Of a stretch of DNA of 11,779 nucleotides, positions 1-6,518 are shown in pieces (the stretch's first letter is position 1; each line of letters starts with the position of its first letter). The stretch is from Patescibacteria group bacterium UBA6899 (GTDB lineage: Bacteria; Patescibacteriota; Minisyncoccia; Phycocordibacterales; UBA6899), in assembly GCA_002451235.1 (NCBI GenBank), contig DKBN01000021.1, positions 1 to 11,779 on the forward strand. Direction: 5' to 3'. The translations under genes were made by a program, and so were the position numbers. Under the pieces are notes generated by a model, which was not told the origin of the DNA, searched no databases, and saw nothing but the letters and a program-made list of their open reading frames with translations.

Positions 1-1701
1 CCCGAAGAAGAGCGAGGTGAGATTGCCCAAGGTGGCAGAGAGTGCGCTGGAGAAGAAGTTGGAGGAGGTGGCACTGCCGATGAGGGCGGTGGTGATGGTG
101 GAGGAAGCGGAGTTGAGGTTCTGGATCGTGGAGGAGGAGAGCGCGATCACGCCATTCGTGAAACTCTGGAGATTCGTCCAGGTGTTCGCACTCGTGGTGG
201 AGACGAGGAGGCCGGAGCCCGAGATGGCGTCGCGGGCACGCTGGGAGGTGAAGTACTGATTCGTGCCTTCCGCGAGTGCGGTGGTGGTGGTGGCGGCGAG
301 GCCTTGCGCGAAGCGGGTGTCGAAGCGCGCGTTGGTCCAGTAGAGATTGGTAGAGCCTTCACGCAGCGTATCGGTGGTGGTCCCCGCGAGAAGCTGCGCG
401 CCGCGGGTGGCGGTGTAGTAGAGGTTGGTGCCTTCGGCAAGTGCGGTGGTGGTGGTGGCGGCGAGGCGCTGATCGAAACTTTGGTTGAAACGGTTCGCGG
501 TGAAATAGAGGTTGGTCGATCCCTCGCGCAAAGCGTCGGTCGTCGTTCCCGCGATCACATTCGCGACGCGGTTGACGGTAAAGTAGAGATTCGCTCCTTC
601 GAGCAAGGCGCTGGTCGAGGTGGCGGAGAGATCCTGGGCGAAGCGGATGTCGAAGCGGCCGTTGGTGAAGTAGAGGTTCGAACCCTCAGAGACATCGCTA
701 CTCGAGAGTCCCAAGGAAGAGGTCGCGATCTGGCTCCACGTATTCCCTGCGGCGCCGATCAGAAGCTGGCCCTGGGTCACAGAGGAGAGGCCGGTGCCGC
801 CGCGGTTCCCGGGGAGTGAACCGACCGTATCGTTAGCGAGTGAGATGGAAGAGGTGGACTGGACGAACCCGTTCACTGCGCTGAGGAAACCATTGAGCGA
901 CCCGACAGCGAGTTGGGAGACGGAGAGGTTCTGAAGCGAGGACGAGGCGCTGGTCGAGGTGGCGATGAACGTTCCTGCGAGAATATCGCCGGCGACGGAG
1001 AGCTTCGCGTATGGAGATGAGGTGCCGACCCCGACGTATCCATTGGCGAGCACGGTAAGGCGAGAGGATCCGTTCGACTCAAGGTCGAGGATGTTGCCGC
1101 TTCCTTGCTGCGCGATCGTGAGCGCGGTCTGCGTCGAGGAGGTCGCGATCGTCGAGGTGGAGTCGGAGCGCACGAAACTCTGCGACGTGAGGCCGTTCAA
1201 GCGTTCCGCTTCGAGAGCGGTGGGGACCGCGCCCAGAGGTTTCCTCGGTGTCATCTCTCCGTCCCACGTCGGCGCGCCTCCGATGCCTCCCACTTCGACG
1301 GAAAGATATAACGGCTGGTTGAAGGAGATCGCAAGCGGGGTGACTGACCCGAGCATCACCGAGAAAAGTCCATTCGATACCGAAACGCGGTTCGCGCCGG
1401 TACGCGCCTCGGTCCAGAGAAGGTTCCCACCGGAGAGGGCGTCGTAGAGGCGGAAGGTGAAATTGTACGTACCATCAGCGACCGCGACGTTCGACGCGTT
1501 GGTGAGTTTTCCTTGATAGTTCACCTGCTTGGTGAAGTTCGAGGTCTGAGCGAAGACCACGCTTTCAGGAACGGAAGAAATGAGGAACGAAAGTATCAAA
1601 AGTGAAGTAACGAAGCGGGAAAACGGCGAGCGGCGACGCAGAAAAACACCCCTATAGGAAAAGGCGGCGAGCGCATATCTCCTGTCGTACCTCGGTTTCA
1701 T
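1..1701 (-). CDS. Large exported repeat-rich surface (fibre/adhesin-like) protein, N-terminal 567 residues, runs off left edge
   Basis: The frame opens with ATG at 1701 and stays open for 567 codons to base 1, so the C-terminus is outside the window. Residues 1-30 are basic. A hydrophobic segment at about 31-50, ending SVVFAQ, looks like a signal peptide. Residues 54-160 form the head seen in many Patescibacteria surface proteins (NYQGKLT, ADGTYNFTFRLYD, LLWTE). Residues 222-238 contain VGVGTSSPYAKLSVAGD and residues 301-305 contain GGTGL, both resembling phage tail-fibre or trimeric-adhesin stalks. From residue 339 to about 489 there are six copies of a motif like EGTNLYFTxxR (at 339, 368, 393, 423, 448 and 478). 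After that the chain is rich in Ser, Thr and Ala. No catalytic domain is visible. The role is inferred: an extracellular stalk or adhesin. It is divergent from the cohesin-dockerin gene at 1861. No Shine-Dalgarno precedes the ATG. The family type is fairly sure; the function is unknown. Confidence 0.88.
   Translation of the reverse strand, partial: MKPRYDRRYALAAFSYRGVFLRRRSPFSRFVTSLLILSFLISSVPESVVFAQTSNFTKQVNYQGKLTNASNVAVADGTYNFTFRLYDALSGGNLLWTEARTGANRVSVSNGLFSVMLGSVTPLAISFNQPLYLSVEVGGIGGAPTWDGEMTPRKPLGAVPTALEAERLNGLTSQSFVRSDSTSTIATSSTQTALTIAQQGSGNILDLESNGSSRLTVLANGYVGVGTSSPYAKLSVAGDILAGTFIATSTSASSSLQNLSVSQLAVGSLNGFLSAVNGFVQSTSSISLANDTVGSLPGNRGGTGLSSVTQGQLLIGAAGNTWSQIATSSLGLSSSDVSEGSNLYFTNGRFDIRFAQDLSATSTSALLEGANLYFTVNRVANVIAGTTTDALREGSTNLYFTANRFNQSFDQRLAATTTTALAEGTNLYYTATRGAQLLAGTTTDTLREGSTNLYWTNARFDTRFAQGLAATTTTALAEGTNQYFTSQRARDAISGSGLLVSTTSANTWTNLQSFTNGVIALSSSTIQNLNSASSTITTALIGSATSSNFFSSALSATLGNLTSLFFG
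232..687 (-). repeat. Tandem 165-bp (55-residue) coding super-repeat
   Basis: Within the large surface protein, the EGxNLYFTxxR motifs are spaced 29, 25, 30, 25 and 30 residues apart. They therefore form a two-motif unit of about 55 residues (165 bp). At DNA level the block reading agtgcggtggtggtggtgg recurs exactly 165 bases apart, near 275 and 440, including the same run of four Thr ACC codons on the coding strand. The older copies near 600-690 are more diverged. This is a candidate for copy-number change by recombination. Confidence 0.85.
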
Positions 1702-1713
1702 CTGACTGCATCA

Positions 1714-1719
1714 ATTGTA
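1714..1719 (-). promoter_or_regulatory. TACAAT -10-like hexamer close to the start of the large surface protein
   Basis: The minus strand reads TACAAT here, 12 bases before the ATG at 1701. Transcription from it would give a leader of only a few bases. No good -35 hexamer is seen at the usual distance. It lies inside an imperfect copy of the upstream TATAAT region (1766-1784). Confidence 0.4.
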
Positions 1720-1767
1720 GCGCTTAACTGAGCCATTTCCAAACAAAACTGGGGAAAACTTTTTATC

Positions 1768-1773
1768 ATTATA
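1768..1773 (-). promoter_or_regulatory. Perfect TATAAT -10-like hexamer upstream of the large surface protein
   Basis: The minus strand reads TATAAT in an AT-rich stretch, about 66 bases before the ATG at 1701. The -35 region is poor. With the downstream TACAAT it may make a tandem promoter pair. The match to the -10 consensus is seen directly; activity is inferred. Confidence 0.45.
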
Positions 1774-1845
1774 TGGCTTAACTAAGGGCTATTTTCAGTA
1801 TTTGACAGATCAAAAACGACTTTTCTGTTTTTTGGCTTTCTGCGA

Positions 1846-1851
1846 TACAAT
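1846..1851 (+). promoter_or_regulatory. TACAAT -10-like hexamer of the cohesin-dockerin gene
   Basis: TACAAT ends 9 bases before the ATG at 1861, so the predicted transcript would start about 0-3 bases before the start codon, which is effectively leaderless. No Shine-Dalgarno is present in the intervening sequence. The -35 region (around 1823-1828) is weak. Confidence 0.45.
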
Positions 1852-1860
1852 ATTCGCATT

Positions 1861-2541
1861 ATGGTCGTCAATATTTTGCAAAAGCATCGACACAAGATCA
1901 TCCTCGGGGCACCCGTGCTTTTCTTGTTCTTCGTCAGCGGGGGAACCGATCTTGGTGCAAGCGGATATGTCTTCGACGTTTCCGGAACGCCGTTCATGAA
2001 AGTCGGAGAATCGCGGGACATATCCGTTCTGGTCGATACCAAGAGCCCCGTCAATGCCGTCGGGGGCACGATCCTCTTCCCGAATGACAAGATCACCGTC
2101 GACCAAACTTCGTCCGACGCATCGATAGTCGAATTATGGGCGGATCCTCCAGGTGCATCTCAAGACGGAGGCTACATACATTTCTCTGGAGGGTTCACAC
2201 ACGACAATGGATACACGGGGAGAGGCAAGATATTCTCGATGAAACTGCGCGCAGCTGCCCCAGGTGTCGCAGAGGTCAGAGCAAATGACATGGAGCTGCT
2301 CGCGGACGACGGCATCGGAACGAATATCGCAAGCTCGCGATCAAGAAAATTGCGACTGTTCATATCTGACGACGCGCACCCGTCGCCGGACATCAATGGT
2401 GACAACGAACTGTCATTGATGGACGCAAGTGTGCTCTATCTCGAAACGTTCAGGACCTATGACCCGAGATACGATCTCAACGGAGACGGTAAGATTGATT
2501 GGGGAGATGTGCGGTATCTGCTTTCAATCATTAACCAGTAA
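1861..2541 (+). CDS. Exported cohesin-dockerin adaptor-like protein (226 aa)
   Basis: Residues 1-34 look like a signal peptide: the basic stretch KHRHK followed by IILGAPVLFLFFVSG. Residues of about 36-168 form a cohesin-like beta-sandwich, with VDTKSPVNAVGGTILF, a central ELWADPP, GGYIHFSGG and a late LLADDGIGTN. The same landmarks recur in the two membrane cohesins encoded across the convergent junction. Residues 177-226 are a dockerin with two calcium loops of the D-x-N-x-D...D type: D177/N179/D181/D188 and D205/N207/D209/D216. Cohesin and dockerin are established high-affinity partners in cellulosomes and in non-cellulosomal surface complexes. One of each in a single small exported protein suggests an adaptor or chain-forming link. 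No enzyme domain or membrane anchor is present. It is convergent with the cohesin operon, 68 bases away. Domain calls are confident; partner specificity is not known. Confidence 0.9.
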   Translation: MVVNILQKHRHKIILGAPVLFLFFVSGGTDLGASGYVFDVSGTPFMKVGESRDISVLVDTKSPVNAVGGTILFPNDKITVDQTSSDASIVELWADPPGASQDGGYIHFSGGFTHDNGYTGRGKIFSMKLRAAAPGVAEVRANDMELLADDGIGTNIASSRSRKLRLFISDDAHPSPDINGDNELSLMDASVLYLETFRTYDPRYDLNGDGKIDWGDVRYLLSIINQ

Positions 2542-2609
2542 GCTGATGTTGCTCGCCGCCACTCGGTGCAGGGGGGAAGGGGTGTCTCAGAAGGACGTAT
2601 GGCGCAATG

Positions 2610-4271
2610 CTATCCCCTGAGATCGATGACTCCTTTTTCCATCTTCGGCATATGATGCGCCTCGGAAGTCGGGGCTGATACTGTGGTTATCGGCTCTCGG
2701 GAAGGGTGTTGCGTCGTCGGGAGATGTTCCTGTTTTACAACCTCATTCGGACGCGCCATAGTTTTAGGAAGCTGCTCTTCCTGGTGGCTAGAACGGATCT
2801 TTCGGATGATGAACCATGACGCGAGGAGAAGGAAGATGAGTCCACCAACCGCGACCGGGACCATCGGATGGCGCTTGATCATCCCCATGATGGTCGGGTT
2901 GACGGTGAACTCGATTGGCTGGGTGGGGAGCGACTGTGCTCCGCGTGCGTCGGAGAGCAAGGCGACCACCTGATATCTTCCGGGTTGAAGTTTGTGCGAG
3001 CCGACCAGAGCGATCTTCCCATCGGTCCCGATCGTTCCCGATTCCGATATCGGATCTGGAAGCTCGGGAGACGTCAAGGTAAGCGTGAGGGTCGATCCGG
3101 GAACGCCGCTCGCCGTAAGCGAGATCGACTCGTTCTCCTTGAACGAGGGCGCGGATAGTTCGATCTTGGGAGCGGCGAGCGGTTCGACGGTGAATTCCGC
3201 GGACTCCTCGAGTGTATTCCCCGCTCGGTCGTACGCGACCGCGCGCAACTTGTGCCTCCCCGGAATCCCGACGGAGAATTCGTATTTCCTCGAAGCGATA
3301 TCCTTCCACGGATTCGGCGTCCCTCCATCGAGCGAGAATTCGATGCGCTCGATCCCAGAGAGCGTGTCGGTCGCGGTGATAGTAAAACTTACTCGTGGAT
3401 CTTCCGGAACACGTTGATCCTCTTTGAGATCAAACACACTCGGAGGCTTCGTGTCGATCTGCAGTTTGTATGTTTCGCTCTCCGATGATCCATCATTCAG
3501 GTCTTTAGTGACATGGAAATACGAGATGCCGTCATCGATGTCGGAGACAGTACGCTTCTCGATCGGCGGCTCGAATTCCTTTCCTCCCGCAGGGACGGCA
3601 GGGGTTTTTGTGAGCGATAGCCGGACGCGGATCGTGGCCGGTGGATTCTGCCACACAAAATCCGCACTGTTCTTGTTGTACCAGGCGGACTCGTCCGGGT
3701 CCGTCGGTGAAGCAAGCTTGACGATTGCCGCCCCGAGCACTTCCCCGCCTGAATTCGTCGCCGGCTGTTGGGGGAGCTCCGGGACGTTCTCTTTCGGCAC
3801 GAACGAGTACACCCCGCTCTTCATTACCGCAAGGACATTCGTCCCTGTGCCGTCGCCGGCGAGCACCGCGGAGCCACTCTGGAAATTCAGTCGCGTCTCG
3901 GTCGAACGGGCCCCCCGAAGATAGAGCGAGATCACTTCTCCGCGATCGCCAGAGAACGAAGACGTGCTTGTGAGACCAGCGAATACGATCTCACCCTTGT
4001 CGTTGTCATATCTCGGTTGGAGCGTCCAGGAAGGGAGAATAGAATGGTCGTATTCGATCCGGTCCACCTGCAGTTCCTTCGGATCAAAGGTGAGCGTTCC
4101 TTCGACCGCGTTGATCTTATCCACCCCAGTATCGACGAGCACCCGTACTTGGAAAACCGTATTGGTATCGTACACGCCGGTCACCGGAGAAAGGTACAGC
4201 GAGGTCTCGCTTCCGAAAGCGACCGTCGGGAGGATGAGGAACAAAAGAGCGATGAGATCACGGAAGTTCAT
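2610..4271 (-). CDS. Membrane-anchored cohesin/Ig-like surface protein (553 aa) with cytoplasmic tail
   Basis: The ATG at 4271 is chosen because it gives the compact signal peptide MNFRDLIALLFLILPTVAFG. A TTG at 4283 would overlap the upstream stop by 4 bases and is the alternative. Residues 21-158 are a cohesin-like domain (VDTGVDKINAVEGTLTF; late LAGDGTGTN). Residues of about 190-275 are a beta-sandwich ending YKLQIDTKPP. Residues 278-363 are Ig-like (LSGIERIEFSLDGG, AVAYDRAGN), and 366-457 are a second Ig-like domain. A transmembrane helix lies at about 470-490 (VPVAVGGLIFLLLASWFIIRKI). A 60-residue hydrophilic tail, presumably cytoplasmic, ends KGVIDLRG. It is the last gene of the tight minus-strand set. 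The likely role is a surface receptor that docks dockerin-bearing proteins and holds the cohesin away from the membrane. No catalytic motif is seen. Confidence 0.9.
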   Translation of the reverse strand: MNFRDLIALLFLILPTVAFGSETSLYLSPVTGVYDTNTVFQVRVLVDTGVDKINAVEGTLTFDPKELQVDRIEYDHSILPSWTLQPRYDNDKGEIVFAGLTSTSSFSGDRGEVISLYLRGARSTETRLNFQSGSAVLAGDGTGTNVLAVMKSGVYSFVPKENVPELPQQPATNSGGEVLGAAIVKLASPTDPDESAWYNKNSADFVWQNPPATIRVRLSLTKTPAVPAGGKEFEPPIEKRTVSDIDDGISYFHVTKDLNDGSSESETYKLQIDTKPPSVFDLKEDQRVPEDPRVSFTITATDTLSGIERIEFSLDGGTPNPWKDIASRKYEFSVGIPGRHKLRAVAYDRAGNTLEESAEFTVEPLAAPKIELSAPSFKENESISLTASGVPGSTLTLTLTSPELPDPISESGTIGTDGKIALVGSHKLQPGRYQVVALLSDARGAQSLPTQPIEFTVNPTIMGMIKRHPMVPVAVGGLIFLLLASWFIIRKIRSSHQEEQLPKTMARPNEVVKQEHLPTTQHPSREPITTVSAPTSEAHHMPKMEKGVIDLRG

Positions 4272-4279
4272 GAACAAGA

Positions 4280-5341
4280 TCAAGGGATCGCTTCATCGGA
4301 GAAGGGTGGATCATTCGATCCATTGGAGATACGTCGCCGTTTCAAGATAAGCGTCCAAACGAACACTCCGGCAAGAATGGTTAGCCCGACAACGATGAGC
4401 ACTGGGTCGGCGTATGCGTTGATCGCGATCGCTCGATCGTAGGCCTTCGCACCCCGCTCGATCACGGCATCTCTCCTGTTCCCCGCTTCATCATATGCAC
4501 GGACAGTTATGCGGCTCTTCAACTCTTGATCGACCAACACGTGTGGGCTGGTCGCGCGCACGGCGACCGCGGGCGTATGCTTCCCGCGCACATACCCCAG
4601 AGCGCCGGGGTCCTCTTCCGTCACCTCGAAATGGGAGATCCCGCTTTGTTTATCCACTGTCCCCCAAACGAGCACATATTTCCCTTGGTACATGTTCGGA
4701 TCCCGGACGATCTGCGCCGTGAACGGCTCTGGTGGGGACGTATCGTTCTTGATCTCATCGAGCCACGCACTCGAGAGAGTGCGCGCTTCAGGGATCCGCG
4801 TGTATGACGCATTTGTGAACGAGAGCGGTGCTTCGCTGCCCCGACCATCGTTGAGAAGGACCTTTGAGTCGTTCGTGAAATGGATGGGAACGGTTGTCGT
4901 CCCGATCGGGGTCGAGGTCCCGATCTGGAATCCAGGTATGCTCCACACTATCTTCGCTACGATATCGGTGCGTCCAGGGTCTCCCATCACGCGGCCACAG
5001 TATCCCCCAGGAATACCGCCAATGATATGGATGGTCCCGCCTTCCTGCGAGAACTGCGGCTCCTGTGCCCAAAGTGAGAGGATCGATTCGCCAGTGGTGA
5101 TCGCCGAGATCTTGATAGTATCGCGAGGGAACGCGATAGAAAGATCGACCGCGTTGATGCATTCATCCTGCGACGTCGGATCAAGCCGGATCGTCGTCAT
5201 GAACGTCTCCCCCGGCCCGTACGCTCCCGTCGCTGGATCGAGAGAAAGTTCGACGGCGCTCGCAGTAGTGGGCAATAGAAATAAACCGGTCAATGCGATG
5301 CCAAGAGCTCGGGACATATGCTTCATCATATCATACGACAT
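4280..5341 (-). CDS. Short membrane-anchored cohesin protein (353 aa)
   Basis: The ATG at 5341 gives a normal signal peptide (MMKHMSRALGIALTGLFLLP then TTASA). The frame is open to a TTG at 5374 that would overlap the preceding gene by 13 bases and add acidic residues, so it is less likely. Residues 30-183 are a cohesin-like domain with INAVDLSIAF, SLWAQEP, GGTIHIIGG and VLLNDGRGSE. It contains two cysteines, C61 and C115, that could form a disulfide absent from the sibling cohesins. Residues of about 198-296 are Ig-like (GISHFEV, RAYDEAGNRRD). A transmembrane helix at about 313-333 is followed by KRRR and a short cytoplasmic tail. It lies between the dockerin gene (20-base gap) and the larger cohesin gene (8-base gap). 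The likely role is an anchoring receptor for a dockerin protein at the cell surface. Confidence 0.88.
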   Translation of the reverse strand: MSYDMMKHMSRALGIALTGLFLLPTTASAVELSLDPATGAYGPGETFMTTIRLDPTSQDECINAVDLSIAFPRDTIKISAITTGESILSLWAQEPQFSQEGGTIHIIGGIPGGYCGRVMGDPGRTDIVAKIVWSIPGFQIGTSTPIGTTTVPIHFTNDSKVLLNDGRGSEAPLSFTNASYTRIPEARTLSSAWLDEIKNDTSPPEPFTAQIVRDPNMYQGKYVLVWGTVDKQSGISHFEVTEEDPGALGYVRGKHTPAVAVRATSPHVLVDQELKSRITVRAYDEAGNRRDAVIERGAKAYDRAIAINAYADPVLIVVGLTILAGVFVWTLILKRRRISNGSNDPPFSDEAIP

Positions 5342-5361
5342 ATCGATTTCAGGGGTGGATG

Positions 5362-6516
5362 TCACCCTGTCCAATTGAAGAGCATGATGGATAGGTCCGT
5401 CAGATTCACAGTCCCGTCCTGGTTGATATCCGCGATCGTCCCGGACTTGCCCCAGTTGAAAAGAAGGATGGAGAAATCCACGAGATTGACCTTCCCGTCC
5501 CCATTAAGGTCCGCAGACCCGGGAACCTTCACGTCGCGGTTCCCGATATAGAAACTCACGAGCTGACTGAAACCGCTTTTCACTGGCGCGCCCTGGCCGG
5601 TAGTCTCGAACATCGCTTTCACGGTATTGAATGTCTCATCGACAAGGCCGTCGGTCCTAAACGATGCATCCCAAGTGCCCGCTGAGGTCGTTGTCGCGGT
5701 GATGCGCAAGGTCTGTTCTTTGTTCACAAAGAGCGTTACCTTCGCGTTCGGAGCGGACGATCCGAATGCGTCTAGCATCTCACCGAGTTTGACCTTGTTC
5801 GTTTTCAGGTCCAAGGTTGGCGGGAGATAGACGTTCGACACGGTCGTCACCGCGTTCTGAGTCACTTGGAATGTTGTCGTGAACGTGATGGAACGGATAC
5901 CGCGCGCATCAACGGACCAAAAACCGAATGTGGTCGGGCCGGGACTGAGATTTCCTGCATCATAAGAAAAATCCGCGTTTGAATCCGTCTGCACGGTACC
6001 GAGCGATTGCCCATCTTTCAGAATGTTCACGACCGTGCTCGGATACCCCTTCCCAAGAATGGTTACTTTCGTCTGTTGGAGAAACGGAAAAAATCCAGCG
6101 TTGAATCCCCCTTGACCGCTGCCTCCGCCAGTGGAACCGCCTGCGGCCGGAGAGGTTGGGATCTGTTCGATCTGACACATCGCGGAACAAAGATCGTTAT
6201 CGATATTATTTCCATCATCACACTCTTCATTATAGATCGGCTGAATGACATTATCACCACAGAACGGCCCATATCCGCTGCAATCCGGAAGACAGTGACG
6301 GCCTGCGGTCGAGGTCGCATACGCTCCAGTATTGAATAATCCATCATCGCATACCTCTGTCCCATCGATGAGGCCATTGCCACAGATCGAAACCGCGATG
6401 GTCGTCGTGACTGTTGCGGCATGAAGCATGAGCGGCGCAAGGAAGAAGAGGAGTACGCTTAACACTCGCGCGGACCCTGCGACCGCTTTTTTACTCTTGC
6501 GGCAAACATTGTCCAT
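5362..6516 (-). CDS. Exported disulfide-repeat/Ig/dockerin protein (384 aa)
   Basis: An N-terminal signal peptide (about 1-33; VLSVLLFFLAPLMLHA) is followed by two four-cysteine repeats of the 'Myxococcus cysteine-rich repeat' type: C45/C56/C75/C79 with CGNGLIDGTEVCDDG, and C86/C99/C110/C114 with EECDDGNN. A Gly/Ser linker (124-137) leads to two Ig-like beta-sandwich segments (about 147-217 and 228-325). The C-terminus (336-384) is a complete dockerin with loops D336/N338/D340/D347 and D363/N365/D367/D374, each followed by the near-identical helix ILLFNW or IMLFNW. It starts 2 bases after the stop of the preceding gene. AGAAGG lies 5 bases before the ATG, the only plausible Shine-Dalgarno in this set. 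The dockerin could plug into one of the two membrane cohesins encoded just downstream, or into the cohesin-dockerin protein. The cargo role of the disulfide repeats is unknown; binding or structural is most likely. Confidence 0.9.
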   Translation of the reverse strand: MDNVCRKSKKAVAGSARVLSVLLFFLAPLMLHAATVTTTIAVSICGNGLIDGTEVCDDGLFNTGAYATSTAGRHCLPDCSGYGPFCGDNVIQPIYNEECDDGNNIDNDLCSAMCQIEQIPTSPAAGGSTGGGSGQGGFNAGFFPFLQQTKVTILGKGYPSTVVNILKDGQSLGTVQTDSNADFSYDAGNLSPGPTTFGFWSVDARGIRSITFTTTFQVTQNAVTTVSNVYLPPTLDLKTNKVKLGEMLDAFGSSAPNAKVTLFVNKEQTLRITATTTSAGTWDASFRTDGLVDETFNTVKAMFETTGQGAPVKSGFSQLVSFYIGNRDVKVPGSADLNGDGKVNLVDFSILLFNWGKSGTIADINQDGTVNLTDLSIMLFNWTG

Positions 6517-6518
6517 AC

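Larger units (their letters stand above)
1710..1784. repeat. Imperfect direct repeat in the divergent intergenic region
   Basis: The plus strand carries atcaattgtagcgcttaact at 1710-1729 and atcattatatggcttaact at 1766-1784. These are near-copies about 55 bases apart, each containing one -10-like hexamer on the minus strand followed by GCTTAACT. They may be duplicated promoters or twin sites for one regulator. No known regulator motif is recognised. The rest of the 159-base gap (1702-1860) shows only AT-rich sequence and the promoter-like sites. Confidence 0.5.

Noticed and set aside
232..687. Regular repeats considered as a CRISPR array
   Set aside because: The period is 165 bp, the repeats are in-frame and encode conserved protein motifs, and there are no short identical repeats with unique spacers.
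304..819. Long open frame on the plus strand opposite the large surface protein
   Set aside because: It is a by-product of the repeated, GC-rich codons of the minus-strand gene. Its translation is low-complexity Gly/Arg/Val with no start signals, whereas the minus frame shows a signal peptide and known motifs.
1802..1807. Perfect TTGACA considered as the -35 of the cohesin-dockerin gene
   Set aside because: The TACAAT at 1846 is 38 bases away and no -10 lies 16-18 bases downstream of it, so it does not fit a standard promoter.
2585..2622. TCTCAG...CTGAGA pair followed by a later T-run considered as terminator for the cohesin-dockerin gene
   Set aside because: The loop is about 26 bases and the T-run is separated from the stem, so a stable terminator is unlikely.
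2788..3309. Other long shadow frames inside the cohesin/Ig genes
   Set aside because: They are Arg/Ser-rich translations in alternative frames without export signals or domains, inside genes with clear domain content on the minus strand.
5342..5374. TTG start at 5374 for the short cohesin protein
   Set aside because: It overlaps the previous gene and adds an acidic stretch before the signal peptide; the ATG at 5341 gives a normal export signal.
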